Origin: Halorubrum ruber
GTDB lineage: Archaea > Halobacteriota > Halobacteria > Halobacteriales > Haloferacaceae
DNA: 64,000 nucleotides
Direction of reading: 5' to 3'
Assembly: GCF_018228765.1 (NCBI RefSeq)
Contig: NZ_CP073695.1
Span: 868,001 to 932,000 of the forward strand
In this document: piece after piece, positions 15,709 to 26,612 of the stretch
Layout: each line of letters starts with the position of its first letter
Position numbering within the stretch: the first letter of the stretch is position 1
Position numbers and translations under genes: made by a program
Notes under the pieces: model-generated
Database searches by the model: none
What the model saw: the letters and a program-made list of their open reading frames with translations, nothing else
What the model was told of the DNA's origin: nothing

Positions 15709-17097
15709 ATGAGCCTCCCCGAACTGCTCGCGGCGACCGTCGGCGACGAGGACGTCGTCGCCGAGGTGCCGCTGGGCGGCGACGATCGACTCGCGGTCAC
15801 GCCCACCCGGACCCTCGTCTTCCGCGGCGACGGCCTCCTCTCCGACGAGTCCGTCGACGAGTACGGCCACGACGTCGAGCGGATCGAGGTCTCAACGGGC
15901 CGCCGCAAGGCGAAGATCACCCTCGGGTACGGCCTCGACGGCGACGAGACGCTCTCGGTCCCCTCGAAGCGCGTCGACGACGTCCTCCACCCGATTCTCG
16001 CGGGCGTCCTCTCGGCGAGCGGCGTCACCGGCCCCGGTGAGACGGTCGTGCGCACCTTCCGCTTCTCGGAGCTCACCCTCATCGTCACCAGCGAGCGGCT
16101 GGTCAAACACGTCGGCTCTGCCGTCTGGGACGCCGAGTTCGAGGAGTTCCACTACGAGGACCTCACCGGCCTCGACTTCGAGGAGGGGACCGTCGCCACC
16201 GCGGTCGTCCTCGTCCACGACGGCCGCTCGGAGCGGTTCAAGGCCCCGAACGAGTCCGCCCGCGCGGTCCGGGAGACGCTCGCCGACGCGGTGTGTTCGT
16301 TCCACGGCGTCGACAGCTTAGAGGAGTTCCGCGTCGCCGCCGCGGAGACCGAGGAGTCGGCGCCGGACGCGGAGGCAAGCGGAACGACCGACTTCGGGGA
16401 GGGGCCTGATCCCCTCTCGGCGTCCCCCGCCGCCGACGCGGAGGCCGACGCCGACGGGCCCGAAACGGAACTGGACGGCGCGACCGGCGCCGCCGATCCG
16501 ACCGCCGAGTCCGCTCCCAGCTCCGCGACCGACGACGCCGCCGACCCGGGCGCCGCGGCGTCGCAGTCGGCCGAGTCGGCTGTCGAGTCGGTTTCCGAGT
16601 CGTCGGAAGCCAACGACGACGATCCGCTGGGCGCGGACCCCCTCGCAACGGACGCGAGCGTCGACGACGCGACGGCGGACCCCCTCGACGACCCGACCGC
16701 GACGGAGTCTCCGGACGCGGACGCGACGGACCCGCTCGACGCGGACGCGACCGAGCCCGCGTCGGCCGCCGAGGGGATCGAACAGGAGGCCGGAGACGAG
16801 TCCGCGTCCGCGGTCAACGCTGAGGCGCTCTCGACGGACGCCGCCGGCGCCGAGTCGGCGACCGGAGACCCAGTCACCGACTCCGAGGTCGTCGCGCCCG
16901 ACGCCGACGCCGACGGTCCCGTTCCCGGGGACGACGCGTTCGACGGGTCGCCGTTCGAGAGCGCCGGCGTCGAGGACGCTGACCTCGCGAGCGAGGTCGC
17001 CGCGCTGCGGCGCACCGTCGAGGCGCAGTCCGAGCGGCTCGACCGGCAGTCGGCGCTCATCGAACAGCTGATCGAGGAGCTTCGCCGGGGTCGGTGA
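15709..17097 (+). CDS. Haloarchaeal protein with two PH-like domains and a coiled-coil C-terminus
   Basis: 462 residues from ATG 15709 (MSLPELLAATVGDEDVVAEV). Residues about 10-110 and 110-200 each show the strand pattern of bacterial PH-like domains (DRLAVTPTRTLVFRGDGL..., then ELTLIVTSERLVKHVG...), suggesting an internal duplication. Residues about 215-420 are a disordered Asp/Ala/Thr/Ser-rich linker with many DPL motifs. The last 35 residues (EVAALRRTVEAQSERLDRQS and following) are a coiled coil. It is adjacent to the tRNA but has the typical high GC of the host, so it lies outside the island. Function unknown. Confidence 0.8.
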   Translation: MSLPELLAATVGDEDVVAEVPLGGDDRLAVTPTRTLVFRGDGLLSDESVDEYGHDVERIEVSTGRRKAKITLGYGLDGDETLSVPSKRVDDVLHPILAGVLSASGVTGPGETVVRTFRFSELTLIVTSERLVKHVGSAVWDAEFEEFHYEDLTGLDFEEGTVATAVVLVHDGRSERFKAPNESARAVRETLADAVCSFHGVDSLEEFRVAAAETEESAPDAEASGTTDFGEGPDPLSASPAADAEADADGPETELDGATGAADPTAESAPSSATDDAADPGAAASQSAESAVESVSESSEANDDDPLGADPLATDASVDDATADPLDDPTATESPDADATDPLDADATEPASAAEGIEQEAGDESASAVNAEALSTDAAGAESATGDPVTDSEVVAPDADADGPVPGDDAFDGSPFESAGVEDADLASEVAALRRTVEAQSERLDRQSALIEQLIEELRRGR

Positions 17098-17203
17098 CGG
17101 ACCGCTTTACCTCCGCGGCCCGATCCCCGGGAGCGGCCGCCCCGATTCTCTCGGCTGAGACTCGCGTCGGATCCGTTATCCGGCCGGCGGCGAACCCTCG
17201 ACC

Positions 17204-18439
17204 GTGATCAGCGGACTGGGCGCCCGGGTCGGCGCGGTGTTGAGCGACGTCTCGAGCACGGAGGGGCGACTGGCGGTCACCGCCGCCATCGCCCTCGGGA
17301 CGCTCGCGGTCGGGTGGCTACTGTTACCGAAGGCTGTCCGCGCCGGCGAGCGGACGGCCTCGGGCTGGGTCGAGCGGCTCGTCGACGATCGCCTGGCGGA
17401 GTCGACCGAGGGCGCCATCGAGACGTTCCGCGACGGCGTCCCGTCGTCGTTCCTCCTGCGGCTCGCGGTCGGAATCCTACAGATCGCGCTGTTCGCGCTC
17501 GCGGGCGTCGCAGTACTGACGCTGTGGGGACAGTTCGGACTCGTGATCGCGGTGTTACCCGTCGCCGAGGACGCCCTCACGGTCGGCGCGCAGGTCGTCG
17601 TCTCGGCGGTGTTGCTCGGCGGCGCCTACGTCGTCAGCGACGTGATCGAGGCGTACGTCGCCGACCTGTCGGCCGACAGCGACCGGATCACCGCCCACCA
17701 GGAACAGCTCCTCACCCGGCTCGCGCAGGTCGGCCTGCTCGTACTTGCCGGCATCACCGTCCTCGGGGTCTGGGGCGTGAACCTCGGCGGCCTCCTCGTC
17801 GGCGCCGGCTTCCTCGGGATCGTCCTCGGGATGGCGGCCCGGCAGACGCTGGGCTCGATGCTCGCCGGCTTCGTGTTGATGTTCTCGCGGCCGTTCGAGA
17901 TCGGCGACTGGGTGGAGATCGGCGACGAGGAGGGGTTCGTCACCGACATCACGATCATGAACACCCACATGCGGAACTTCGACGGGGAGTACGTCGTGGT
18001 GCCCAACGACATCGTCGGCAACCAGGCGATCACGAACCGGAGCCGCGAGGGGCGCCTCCGGATCCATATGGAGGTGGGGATCGGGTACGACGACGACCCC
18101 GACGAGGCGGCCGGGATCGCGGAGGACGTCCTCTCCGGGATCGACACGATCGCGAACAACCCCGAGCCGTACGCGATCCCGTCCGGGTTCGGTGACTCCG
18201 CGATCCTCCTCGACCTCCGGTTCTGGATCGACCCGCCGACCCCGCAGGCGCGGTGGCGCTCGAAGGCGACCGCGGTCGAGGAGATACAGGACCGCTTCGC
18301 CGACGCCGGCATCTCGATCCCCTACCCGCAGCGGACCGTCACGTACCCGCCCGAGACGGCGGAAGCGGACGAGACCGTCGAGCGCGTCGAACGGGCCGAC
18401 GAGCCGGTCGACGGCCGCCCGAGTGACGGCTCGGTCTGA
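17204..18439 (+). CDS. MscS-type mechanosensitive ion channel
   Basis: 411 residues from GTG 17204. Membrane helices lie near 20-45, 85-110, 125-150, 175-195 and 200-230. The pore helix region GMAARQTLGSMLAGFVLMFS and the following RPFEIGDWVEIGDEEGFVTD beta domain are diagnostic of MscS, as is VVPNDIVGNQAITNRSREG. The C-terminal alpha-beta cap (PYAIPSGFGDSAILLDLRFW) and an acidic tail complete the protein. It releases small osmolytes on hypo-osmotic shock. It is larger than E. coli MscS (286 aa) because of extra N-terminal helices, usual for haloarchaeal MscS homologues. Confidence 0.94.
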   Translation: MISGLGARVGAVLSDVSSTEGRLAVTAAIALGTLAVGWLLLPKAVRAGERTASGWVERLVDDRLAESTEGAIETFRDGVPSSFLLRLAVGILQIALFALAGVAVLTLWGQFGLVIAVLPVAEDALTVGAQVVVSAVLLGGAYVVSDVIEAYVADLSADSDRITAHQEQLLTRLAQVGLLVLAGITVLGVWGVNLGGLLVGAGFLGIVLGMAARQTLGSMLAGFVLMFSRPFEIGDWVEIGDEEGFVTDITIMNTHMRNFDGEYVVVPNDIVGNQAITNRSREGRLRIHMEVGIGYDDDPDEAAGIAEDVLSGIDTIANNPEPYAIPSGFGDSAILLDLRFWIDPPTPQARWRSKATAVEEIQDRFADAGISIPYPQRTVTYPPETAEADETVERVERADEPVDGRPSDGSV

Positions 18440-18478
18440 AACTCTCCGGCGTTCCTCGGACCGCGATCCCGGACGCGC

Positions 18479-19000
18479 TTATAGACTCTCGGACGGTCCC
18501 GTGTACCCGCTCGGGAGCTCCGAGCCGCGGCCGGTGAACAGCCGCTCGAATCGCTCGATGCGCTCCAACACATAGCTGAGCGCCGCCGTGAGCGAGTCTG
18601 CGCCGATGGACAGCAGGTGGCGCGCGCCCTTCGTGCGGTCGGCGTGATAGAAGCTGATCTCGCCTTCCGGCTCGGTGTTCCGCTCCGGCATCACCACGAG
18701 GTCCTGTCTGCTGGGGTCGTGCCGGAAGACGAGGACGTCGGTGAGCGAGTCCGCGCCGTAGGTGACCACGTCGTGGAGGACGCTCCACTTCTCCGGCGTC
18801 TCCTCGGCGAGCGCGTCCGTGTCGACGACGTTCCGCATGGTCGTCGCCGTCGAGACGCCCTTCAGGCCGGACCCGCGCCGCTCCCGAAGCCACGCGAGGA
18901 TCCGCTCGACAACGTCGCGGAGGCCATCGGGGCCGGAGAACCGGCCGGCCGACCGCTCCGCCGGCAGCGACCCCCGCGTCACTTCGGTCCGCTCTCCCAT
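18479..19000 (-). CDS. Conserved-looking protein of unknown function
   Basis: 173 residues, MGERTEVTRGSLPAERSAGR. I recognise no domain. It has GLKGVSTATTMRNVVDTDAL, TYGADSLTDVLVFRHDPSRQ, and a second similar block GARHLLSIGADSLTAALSYV, so GADSLT occurs twice. Predicted alternation of helices and strands suggests a small globular cytoplasmic protein. It is convergent with mscS and downstream of mutL by 104 bp, so it may be a separate unit. Confidence 0.68.
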   Translation of the reverse strand: MGERTEVTRGSLPAERSAGRFSGPDGLRDVVERILAWLRERRGSGLKGVSTATTMRNVVDTDALAEETPEKWSVLHDVVTYGADSLTDVLVFRHDPSRQDLVVMPERNTEPEGEISFYHADRTKGARHLLSIGADSLTAALSYVLERIERFERLFTGRGSELPSGYTGPSESL

Positions 19001-19104
19001 GCGAGAACCCCCGTCCTCATCGTGTTAATAGATACCGGTCGGGGTCCTCACCCGTTTCGCCGCCAAGCCCCCGATTCCCGGACAGAGGGCCGCCGACCCG
19101 CGAC

Positions 19105-20934
19105 TCACCGGTCTCGGCCGAACCCCGCCGCGAACGTCGCCTCGTCGACGGCGAGGACGGTCGGGCGTCCGTGCGGGCAGGCGTACGGGCGGTCGCACTC
19201 CCCGAGGCGGTCGAGCAGGTCTCGGAGGTCCTCGTCCCCGAGTTCTGAGAAGTCGCCGCGCTTCAGCGACGGGTGACACGCGAGGTCCGCGAGCAGGTCC
19301 TCGCGCGCGTCCCGCGAGGCGCCGCGACCCCTTTCCGCGCCCGAGAGCGCCGCAAGCGCGTCGCGGAACGCGTTCGCGTCCGCCGTCCGGCCGAACGGCG
19401 CGGGGACGGTCCGCAGGCGGCGCGTGCCGCCGCCGAACGCCTCGGTCTCGAAGCCGAGCGCGGCGAGGTCGTCCGCGTGCGCCCGAGCGGCCGCGGCCTC
19501 GTCGGTCGACAGCGAGAGCGTCGCCGGCGGGTCGAGCGTCGCGGTCGACACCGGGTCGCCGTCGAACGCCCGCGCCAGCCGCTCGTAGTTCACCCGCTCG
19601 TGAGCGGCGTGGCCGTCGATCACGAGCAGTTCGTTATCGGCCTCGACAAGAACGTAGAGGTCGCGGAAAACGCCGATCGGCTCGGTGTCCGCGAACGCCC
19701 CTGCCCGCGAGCCGTCGCCCTCGCCCACCGGTTCGAGCGCGCTTTCGAGGTCGGTGTCGACGTCCGCGGCGCGCCGGAGGTCGGCGCCCGTGAGCGCGTC
19801 CTCGACGACCGACGAGACCGCGTCCGCGACCGCGTCGGCGTCGCGGAGCCCCACCTCCCGCTTCGCCGGGTGGACGTTCGGGTCGACGCGGGCGGGCGGG
19901 AGAGAGACGTCGACCGCGGCGACCGGCTCGCGGCCGTCGGGGAGGAGGCGACCGTAGCCGTCGCGGACCGCGGCCGCGAGCCGGTCGTTCCGGACCGGAC
20001 GCCCGTTCACGGAGACGCGGACGTGGTCGCGGGTGGAGCGGGTGACAGAGGGGTACGCCAGCGCGCCGGCGACATCGACGGAGACTGGGTCCGCGTCGCG
20101 CGCGCCCGCCGCGTCCCCGCCGTCGACTCCGAGGTCGACGCTCGCGTCGACGGTCGTCGACCGGCTCGCCGTGTCGCGGTCGTACACGCCGAGGAGGGCG
20201 TCCGTGCGGTCGGTCCCGGGCGTCGACAGCGTCGCCGACCCGTCGTGGTCGAGCGAGAACGCGACGGACGGGTTCGCCAGCGCGTAGTCGGCGACGAGCG
20301 CGGAGATCCGCGCGAACTCGGCGGCCGCGCCGGCGAGCGACTCCCGGCGTGCCGGCCGGGTCGCGAACAGGTCCTCGACGACGACCGTCGTTCCCCGGGC
20401 GCGGCCCGCGGGCTCGACTGTGACGTCCTGCCCCCCGCCGGACTGCTCCGCGCGCTCTGTGTCTCCCGCGGTCCCATCGACGACGACCCGGGTGCCGACT
20501 CCGTCGCCGGGACTCGTCACGAGTTCGAGGCGGGCGGCCTCCGCGATCGCCGCGAGCGCCTCGCCGCGGAAGCCGAGCGAGTCGACCCCGACCGGGTCGC
20601 CGTCGGGCGCCAACTTGCTCGTCGCGTGCCGCTCGACGGCGCGGGCCGCGTCCGCGCGAGCCATCCCTCGGCCGTCGTCCGCGACCCGGATCCAGTCGGT
20701 GCCGTCGCCGTCGACGGCGACCTCGACCCGGGAGGCGCCCGCGTCGAGCGCGTTGTCGACGAGCTCGCCGACGACCCGCGCCGGCCGCGTGACGACTTCG
20801 CCGGCCGCGATGCGGTCGACGGTCTCCCGGTCGAGCCGGCGGACGCGACCCTCGTCGTCGGCCGAATCATCCCGGGATTCGGCGGCGTCTCCGGAGCCGG
20901 ACGCGCCGCGACCGCTCTCTCGCTCACCCGTCAT
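19105..20934 (-). CDS. mutL: DNA mismatch repair protein MutL
   Basis: 609 residues. The N-terminal GHKL ATPase has [45 protein letters not shown] and [12 protein letters not shown]. The C-terminal dimerisation/endonuclease domain has [22 protein letters not shown] and [10 protein letters not shown]. In nicking MutLs the first motif is DQHA(x)2E(x)4E; here Gln is replaced by Gly, but the other metal ligands are kept, so strand-nicking activity is likely. It overlaps mutS by 11 bp and forms a mutS-mutL operon. MutS/MutL are patchy in archaea and thought to have come from bacteria. Confidence 0.95.
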   Translation of the reverse strand: MTGERESGRGASGSGDAAESRDDSADDEGRVRRLDRETVDRIAAGEVVTRPARVVGELVDNALDAGASRVEVAVDGDGTDWIRVADDGRGMARADAARAVERHATSKLAPDGDPVGVDSLGFRGEALAAIAEAARLELVTSPGDGVGTRVVVDGTAGDTERAEQSGGGQDVTVEPAGRARGTTVVVEDLFATRPARRESLAGAAAEFARISALVADYALANPSVAFSLDHDGSATLSTPGTDRTDALLGVYDRDTASRSTTVDASVDLGVDGGDAAGARDADPVSVDVAGALAYPSVTRSTRDHVRVSVNGRPVRNDRLAAAVRDGYGRLLPDGREPVAAVDVSLPPARVDPNVHPAKREVGLRDADAVADAVSSVVEDALTGADLRRAADVDTDLESALEPVGEGDGSRAGAFADTEPIGVFRDLYVLVEADNELLVIDGHAAHERVNYERLARAFDGDPVSTATLDPPATLSLSTDEAAAARAHADDLAALGFETEAFGGGTRRLRTVPAPFGRTADANAFRDALAALSGAERGRGASRDAREDLLADLACHPSLKRGDFSELGDEDLRDLLDRLGECDRPYACPHGRPTVLAVDEATFAAGFGRDR

Positions 20935-23827
20935 CGTCGACTCGGGATTGGAGGTCGTGGAGGGCGTTCAGCGCCTCGATCGGCGTCATCCGGGCGAGGT
21001 CGAGGTCGCGGAGTTCCGCGGCGAGATCGGGGGGCGCGCCGGCGGCTTCCCTTTCGGCGTCGCTCGTCGGCGGATCCGTCTCGGTCGAGCCGTCGCCCGT
21101 CCCCGGTCCGGCCCGGTCCTGCTCGTCCGACGCCTCCTCCGCGAGGAACTCCTCCAAGGACGCGTCGCCGTCGCGGTCCGCGTCGTCCTCCGGATCTCCC
21201 TTATCCGTCGTTCCCTCCGCACCGGTCTCGGTCCGGTCCGCCTTCCGGTCCCTGTCCGCCTCCTCCGCGGCGACGAGGTCGCGAGCGCGGTCGACCACCG
21301 GGGCGGGGACCCCCGCGAGCTCCGCGACCTCGACGCCGTACGACGACGAGGAGGCGCCGGGGACGACCCGGTGGAGGAACGTCACGTCGCCGTCCTCGCG
21401 GGTGGCGGTGAAATGGAGGTTGAAGACGCGCTCGCGCTCGTCGGCGAGGTCCGTGAGCCCGTGGTAGTGGGTCGCGAAGAGGGCCGTCGCGCCGAGCTCG
21501 TCGTGGAGGAACTCGGCGGCCGCGCGGGCGATGGCACGGCCGTCGGTCGTCGCGGTCCCTCGGCCGACCTCGTCGAGCAGGACGAGCGAGTCGGCGCCCG
21601 CGTCGTGGAGGATCTCCGTCAGCTCGCTCATCTCGCGCATGAACGTCGACTGCCCGCCCGCGATGTCGTCGGAGGCGCCGACCCGGGTGAACAGCCGGTC
21701 GAAGACGGGGACCGTGGCGGCCTGCGCGGGGACGAACGAGCCGGTCTGTGCGAGCACGACGGCGAGCGCGACCGACCGCATGTACGTCGACTTCCCGCTC
21801 ATGTTCGGCCCCGTGATCACGGCAACCGAGCCGCGCGGGAGGTCCGCGTCGTTCGGGACGAACGACTCCTCGGCCCGCTCGACGACCGGGTGTCTGCCGC
21901 CCTCGATCTCGATGCCGGCGGCGGGGTCCCCGGCGGTGGCGGATTCGCCGTCGCCCGCGTGCGCGGCGTCCTCGCGCAGCTCCGGCCGGACGTAGTCGCG
22001 TTCGACCGCGACCGCGGCGAGCGACGCGAGCGCGTCGAGCTCGGCGAGCGCGTCGGCGAGGTCCTGGATTCTCTCGGTCTCGGCCGCGACGCGCTCGCGG
22101 ACGTCGACGAACAGCTCGTACTCCATGGCGTCCGCGCGCTCGGCGGCGCCGACGATCTCCTCCTCGCGCTCCTTCAGCTCCGGGGTGACGTAGCGCTCGC
22201 TGTTCTTCAGCGTCTGTCGGCGCCGGTAGTCGTCGGGGACTCGGTCGAGGTTCGCGTCGGTCACCTCGATGTAGTAGCCGTGGACCTGGTTGTGACCGAC
22301 CGACAGCGAGTCGATCCCTGTTCGCTCGCGCTCGCTCGCCTCCAACTCCGCGACCCACTCGCGACCCTCGCGCTCGGTGGTGCGCAGGTCGTCGAGGTCG
22401 TCGTCGAACCCCTCGCAGATCACCCCGCCCTCGGTGATCTCCTGCGGCGGGTCGGTCGCGATCGCGCCGTCGATCAGCTCGCGGACCGCGGTCAGCTCGT
22501 CGAGCCGGTCGCGGAGGTCGCGGAGGTGATCGGTCCGGGGGAGCGCGGGGCCGCCCTCGTCGGCGGCGTCCGTCGCATCGGTGCGGTCGCCGCCCGCCCC
22601 GCCCGCCCCGTCCGCCCCCGCCAGCGTCGCCTTCAGCTCGGGGACGACCGCGAGCGTCTGATGGAGCGAGCGCAGGTCGCGGGCGTCGGCGCGCCCCCGC
22701 GAGACGCGGCTCACCAGGCGTTCGAGGTCGTAGGCGGTCGCGAGCGCGTCGGCGACCGCCTCCCGGGCGAGGCTCCGGTCCGCGAGCTCGCCGACCGCGT
22801 CGTGGCGGCTCCGGATCGCGTCCGCGTCGACGAGCGGGCGCCGGAGCCAGCGCTCCAGGCACCGCCGGCCGAGCGCACAGCTCGTCTCGTCGAGGACGTC
22901 GAACAGCGTGTCGCTCGCGCCCAACCCGCGGTTCTCGAACAGCTCCAGGCTCCGCTGGGCGGCCGCGTCGAGCCGGAGCCGGTCGCGGGGGTCGTACCGC
23001 CGAATTCTGGTGACGTACGACAGCGGGCCGTCGTCGCCCTGCGTGTACTCGGCGTACGCCAGCACCGCGCCGGCCGCACGCAGCTCCGCGTCGGAATCGA
23101 ACCGCCGGTCGGGCGCCGGGAGGTACGGCTCCAGCCGCTCGGTTGCGGTCCGCCGGTCGAAGGCGCCCGCGTCGTAGTCGTGGGTCGTCCAGCCCCGCTC
23201 CGCGTCCGGCGGGTCGAACTCGGGCGCGTCGGGGCCGGAGATGAGTTCCGCCGGGGCGATCCGGTCCAGTTCGCCCGCGACCGCGTCCCGGTCGCCGGAC
23301 GTGACGAGGCACTCGCCGGTGGAGACGTCGACGGCGGCGAGGCCGACGGTCGCCTGCGGGGAGTCGCCGTCGCCCTCGGCCGCGACCGCCGCCACGTAGT
23401 TCGTCGTCCCGGCTTCGAGGAGGTCGTCCTCGACGACGGTGCCGGGCGTGATAACCTCGGTGACGGCGCGGTCGACGAGGCCGGACGCCTGCTCGGCGTC
23501 CTCGACCTGGTCGCCGAGCGCGACGCGGTAGCCCGCGTCGAGCAGCGATTCGAGGTACGGCGCGGCGTTGTCGATCGGGATGCCCGCCATCGGGTAGTCG
23601 CCGGTCGAGTCGGAGCGCTCCGTCAGCGTCACCTCGCAGATGCGGGCGACGGTCTCGGCCGCCTCGCAGAACGCCTCGTAGAAGTCGCCGACCTGGAACA
23701 GCACCAAGGCGTCCTCGTGGGCGGCACAGAGGTCGGCGTACTGCGAGAGCATCGGCGTGAGCTCCTCGCGGGCGGCCGCGATCCCGGGCGGCAGTCCGGT
23801 CGCCGTCTCTCGGTCCGCCGGTTCCAT
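20924..23827 (-). CDS. mutS: DNA mismatch repair protein MutS (MutS1 type)
   Basis: 967 residues from ATG 23827 ([20 protein letters not shown]). The mismatch-binding FxE motif is present (GDFYEAF, F49/E51), placing it in the MutS1 branch. The ATPase has Walker [10 protein letters not shown] at residues 673-681, a following [20 protein letters not shown], the [20 protein letters not shown]alker B/signature, and ATHYHGL. A roughly 70-residue acidic disordered insertion lies near 850-925, before the conserved C-terminal [14 protein letters not shown]. An upstream in-frame ATG (23854) is possible but lacks support. It recognises mispairs and recruits MutL. Confidence 0.96.
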   Translation of the reverse strand: MEPADRETATGLPPGIAAAREELTPMLSQYADLCAAHEDALVLFQVGDFYEAFCEAAETVARICEVTLTERSDSTGDYPMAGIPIDNAAPYLESLLDAGYRVALGDQVEDAEQASGLVDRAVTEVITPGTVVEDDLLEAGTTNYVAAVAAEGDGDSPQATVGLAAVDVSTGECLVTSGDRDAVAGELDRIAPAELISGPDAPEFDPPDAERGWTTHDYDAGAFDRRTATERLEPYLPAPDRRFDSDAELRAAGAVLAYAEYTQGDDGPLSYVTRIRRYDPRDRLRLDAAAQRSLELFENRGLGASDTLFDVLDETSCALGRRCLERWLRRPLVDADAIRSRHDAVGELADRSLAREAVADALATAYDLERLVSRVSRGRADARDLRSLHQTLAVVPELKATLAGADGAGGAGGDRTDATDAADEGGPALPRTDHLRDLRDRLDELTAVRELIDGAIATDPPQEITEGGVICEGFDDDLDDLRTTEREGREWVAELEASERERTGIDSLSVGHNQVHGYYIEVTDANLDRVPDDYRRRQTLKNSERYVTPELKEREEEIVGAAERADAMEYELFVDVRERVAAETERIQDLADALAELDALASLAAVAVERDYVRPELREDAAHAGDGESATAGDPAAGIEIEGGRHPVVERAEESFVPNDADLPRGSVAVITGPNMSGKSTYMRSVALAVVLAQTGSFVPAQAATVPVFDRLFTRVGASDDIAGGQSTFMREMSELTEILHDAGADSLVLLDEVGRGTATTDGRAIARAAAEFLHDELGATALFATHYHGLTDLADERERVFNLHFTATREDGDVTFLHRVVPGASSSSYGVEVAELAGVPAPVVDRARDLVAAEEADRDRKADRTETGAEGTTDKGDPEDDADRDGDASLEEFLAEEASDEQDRAGPGTGDGSTETDPPTSDAEREAAGAPPDLAAELRDLDLARMTPIEALNALHDLQSRVDDDG

Positions 23828-23936
23828 ACCCCGTACCCGGGCGGCCGCGGGCATAAACGGTACGGAGGCGGCGGGAAGTAGCGTGAGCCTCGTGGGGCGC
23901 CGAGAGCCTTACGGTCCTCCGCCCCCGAATACGGCC

Positions 23937-24494
23937 GTGACGAACCGAACGATCGTCGTGGGGCTCGCCGGGGCGTTCGTCGGCATGACGGCGCTGCTCC
24001 TGATCGGCGGGGTCGTCCTCCACCCGATCGCGCTGGCGCTCGCGGTGCCGTTCGGCGCCGTCTCCTACTTCCTCTGGTACCACGCCAGCGGGCGCCTCCA
24101 CGACCAGGCGCGGCGGTCGGCCGAGGCGGCGGGCCCGACGGAGCGCGAACGCGCCAGACAGCGCGCTCGCGCCGAGGCCAACAGGGAGCGCGCCTACCGC
24201 GCCGCCGGCACGGACGGCGGTCGCGGTCCGAATGCGGGTCCGGGGACGGGGCAGCGCGGCGCTCGCGGTCCCGGCGGAACCGGGGCCCGAGACCCGCGCG
24301 ACCGCGCGCCGGCGGCCGACCGGATGAGCGAGCGGGAGGCGTACGAGACGCTCGGGCTCGATCGGACGGCCGACAGCGAGGCGGTCCGCCGGCGGTACCG
24401 CGAGCGCGCGAAGCGGCTCCACCCGGACGGGGAAGACGGCGACGAGGAGGGGTTCAAGCGGCTCAACGAGGCGTACGAGGTCTTGAAGAACTGA
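23937..24494 (+). CDS. Membrane-anchored J-domain protein
   Basis: 185 residues from GTG 23937. Two N-terminal membrane helices (VVGLAGAFVGMTALLLIGGV, then IALALAVPFGAVSYFLW) are followed by a basic, Gly/Arg-rich linker and a C-terminal J domain (EREAYETLGLDRTADSEAVR, KRLHPDGEDGDEEGFKRLNE) with the HPD motif. J domains stimulate Hsp70 (DnaK). The membrane anchor suggests recruitment of DnaK to the membrane. It is not the main DnaJ because zinc and C-terminal domains are missing. The start is set by the first helix. Confidence 0.86.
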   Translation: MTNRTIVVGLAGAFVGMTALLLIGGVVLHPIALALAVPFGAVSYFLWYHASGRLHDQARRSAEAAGPTERERARQRARAEANRERAYRAAGTDGGRGPNAGPGTGQRGARGPGGTGARDPRDRAPAADRMSEREAYETLGLDRTADSEAVRRRYRERAKRLHPDGEDGDEEGFKRLNEAYEVLKN

Positions 24495-24521
24495 CCGAGG
24501 TTCGCTGCCTGTCGCCGGCTC

Positions 24522-25208
24522 TCACTTCGCCTCGACGGCGTCGGCGACCGCCCGCTCGGCCTCGTCGAGTTCGGACTGCGTGTTGACGTTCGTGAAGGTG
24601 CGCTCGGTCGTCAGCGACCGGATCGCCTTGTCGTCGACGACGACCTCGTCCAGTTGGTCCACCATCGCGAGCACCTTCCGGTCGCCGCGGTCGAGCGCGC
24701 GGTCGCAGGCGGCCGCGGCCGGCTCGGTCGCGTAGACGGCCTGCGTCGTCTGGTACCAGCGGTCGTCGAGCCGCGGGACCGCGGCCTCGATCCCCGGCTC
24801 CGCCGCCTGCTCGCGCAGGGAGACGAGGAACGACGGATCGACGAACGGCATGTCGCAGGCGACGACGGCGGCGTACGGGTCGGTCGCCGCCCGACAGGCG
24901 TTCCGGATCCCGGCGAGCGGTCCGAGGTCCGGTTCCTCGTCGAGCGCCCAGCGGACGGGGAGCGGGAGACCCGACAGGGCCTCCGTGATCGCATTCCGTT
25001 GGTCGGGGCGGCAGTTGACGACGAGTTCGTCGACGACCGGGTCACCGCCGCTCGCGCGGTCGGCGCCGGGCGGGACCGGGTCGTCGGTCCCCGCGAGCCG
25101 GTCCGCGACGCGGCGGATCATCGGGACGCCGGCGATCGGCGCGACGGCCTTGTCGGCGTCGCCGAAGCGCGTCGAGCGGCCGCCCGCGAGGATGGCTCCG
25201 GTGGTCAC
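24522..25208 (-). CDS. mobA: Molybdenum cofactor guanylyltransferase
   Basis: 228 residues from GTG 25208 (VTTGAILAGGRSTRFGDADK). The nucleotidyltransferase signature AGGRSTRFGDADKAVAPIAG, DLGPLAGIRNACR, VVACDMPFVDPSFL and DDRWYQTTQAVYATEPA match MobA, which transfers GMP from GTP to molybdopterin. Longer in-frame N-terminal extensions (to 25301) look non-conserved and were dropped. It is convergent with the J-domain gene and divergent from pdxS. Confidence 0.9.
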   Translation of the reverse strand: MTTGAILAGGRSTRFGDADKAVAPIAGVPMIRRVADRLAGTDDPVPPGADRASGGDPVVDELVVNCRPDQRNAITEALSGLPLPVRWALDEEPDLGPLAGIRNACRAATDPYAAVVACDMPFVDPSFLVSLREQAAEPGIEAAVPRLDDRWYQTTQAVYATEPAAAACDRALDRGDRKVLAMVDQLDEVVVDDKAIRSLTTERTFTNVNTQSELDEAERAVADAVEAK

Positions 25209-25348
25209 GCCAGCGGCTTGGACGGCGGGGGACTTCGCGGTTGCGGTGGCGCCGCGCGCGGCGAGCGGACGGGCCGTGAACGCGGGTTTCGCCCGGTCCA
25301 TCCGCCCGAAAGCGACCCGTTAAGTGGCCGGCGACCCATCGATCCGAT

Positions 25349-26257
25349 ATGGCTGAGGCCACCGATCTGGAGGAGCTGAAGCGGGGGACCGAGCTGGTCA
25401 AGCGCGGCTTCGCGCAGATGCAGAAGGGCGGCGTGATCATGGACGTCGTCAACCGCGAGCAGGCCCGCATCGCGGAGGACGCCGGCGCGGTCGCCGTGAT
25501 GGTGCTCGAACACGTCCCGGCCGACATCCGCAAGCGCGGCGGCGTCGCGCGGATGCCCGACCCCGAGCGCGTCCCCGAGATCATCGACGAGGTGTCGATC
25601 CCGGTGATGGGGAAATCGCGGATCGGCCACCGCAAGGAGGCGGAGATATTGGAGTCGCTCGGCGTCGACATGATCGACGAGTCGGAGGTGCTGACGCCCG
25701 CCGACGACGAGTACCACACCGACAAGCGCGACTTCACGTCGCCGTTCGTCTGCGGCGCCCGGAACCTCCCCGAGGCGCTCCGCCGGATCCGGGAGGGCGC
25801 GGCGATGATCCGGACGAAGGGCGAGGCCGGCACCGGCGACGTGAACCAGGCCGTCAAACACCAGCGCACCATCAAAAACCAGATCCGCACGCTCACCGGT
25901 CTCAACTACGAGGAGCGCGAGAAGTGGGCCCGCGAGCACGGCGCCCCGCGCGACCTCGTCCACGAGACCGCCGAGGCCGAGCGGCTCCCGGTCGTCAACT
26001 TCGCTGCGGGCGGCATCGCGACGCCCGCCGACGCCGCGCTGATGATGTACCACGGCTGCGACGGCATCTTCGTCGGCTCCGGTATCTTCGGCGCGGAGGA
26101 CCCCGAGGCGATGGGCACCGCCATCGTCGAGGCCGTCAACAACTGGGACGACCCGGACGAGCTCGCGCGCATCGCGAGCGGCACGGGCAAGGGGATGAAG
26201 GGCCAGTCCAACGAGGACATGGAAGAAGAGGAGAAGCTTCAGGGCCGCGGCGTTTAA
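25349..26257 (+). CDS. pdxS: Pyridoxal 5'-phosphate synthase, lyase subunit
   Basis: 302 residues, [20 protein letters not shown]. It makes PLP from ribose 5-phosphate, glyceraldehyde 3-phosphate and ammonia (delivered by PdxT). The TIM-barrel motifs are intact: [113 protein letters not shown] and [10 protein letters not shown]. pdxT is not in the window. A structured repeat element begins 29 bp after the stop on the same strand. Confidence 0.97.
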   Translation: MAEATDLEELKRGTELVKRGFAQMQKGGVIMDVVNREQARIAEDAGAVAVMVLEHVPADIRKRGGVARMPDPERVPEIIDEVSIPVMGKSRIGHRKEAEILESLGVDMIDESEVLTPADDEYHTDKRDFTSPFVCGARNLPEALRRIREGAAMIRTKGEAGTGDVNQAVKHQRTIKNQIRTLTGLNYEEREKWAREHGAPRDLVHETAEAERLPVVNFAAGGIATPADAALMMYHGCDGIFVGSGIFGAEDPEAMGTAIVEAVNNWDDPDELARIASGTGKGMKGQSNEDMEEEEKLQGRGV

Positions 26258-26285
26258 ATAGGTCTTTTCGGCAGCGCGGCGACTT

Positions 26286-26600
26286 CTTATAAATGGAACT
26301 GCGGTGGCGCGTGCCTGTGAGGCCGCCCCGCGGCCGAACAGCACGCGCGAGGGAGTCGGTGGCCCGGAGCGAAGCGGAGGGCCACCGACGAGGCTGGGGA
26401 GGTGTGAGGCGCGGTCGCTGTGCGGTGCGGGGTGGGACTCAAAGGGGCAGGCGTGAGGACGAAGCACGCCGCAGTAAGCACCGCAGCGAGGGAGCGAGCG
26501 AAGCGAGCGACTGAGCGAGGCGCGCAACAAGGCGCGCGAGTCCTCACGCCTGGGGCTTTGGAGGCGTCCCCCGTCGATACGCAGTCAACGGTTTATAAAC
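26286..26600 (+). repeat. Structured intergenic element, copy B
   Basis: Occupies most of the 26258-26612 gap after pdxS. It starts at CTTATAAAT (26286) and ends at TTTATAAAC (26592-26600). Stem 1 keeps GCGCGTG/CACGCGC, but the inner pairs are CTGT/ACAG (copy A: CGGT/ACCG), then GA/GA, then GGCCGC/GCGGCC. Stem 2: GTCGGTGGCCC with GGGCCACCGAC. Stem 3: GGCGTGAGGAC (26450-26460) with GTCCTCACGCC (26540-26550), flanked by CAAAGGGGCAG and CTGGGGCTTTG. It has no extra 57-bp tail unit. Confidence 0.85.
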
Positions 26601-26612
26601 GAGAAACCACGC

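Noticed and set aside
20420..23881. 1153-aa plus-strand ORF opposite mutS/mutL
   Set aside because: Antisense of two clearly recognised genes; high GC removes stops in other frames. The same applies to the 1024-aa frame opposite hemC-cobA-hemD and similar long shadows.
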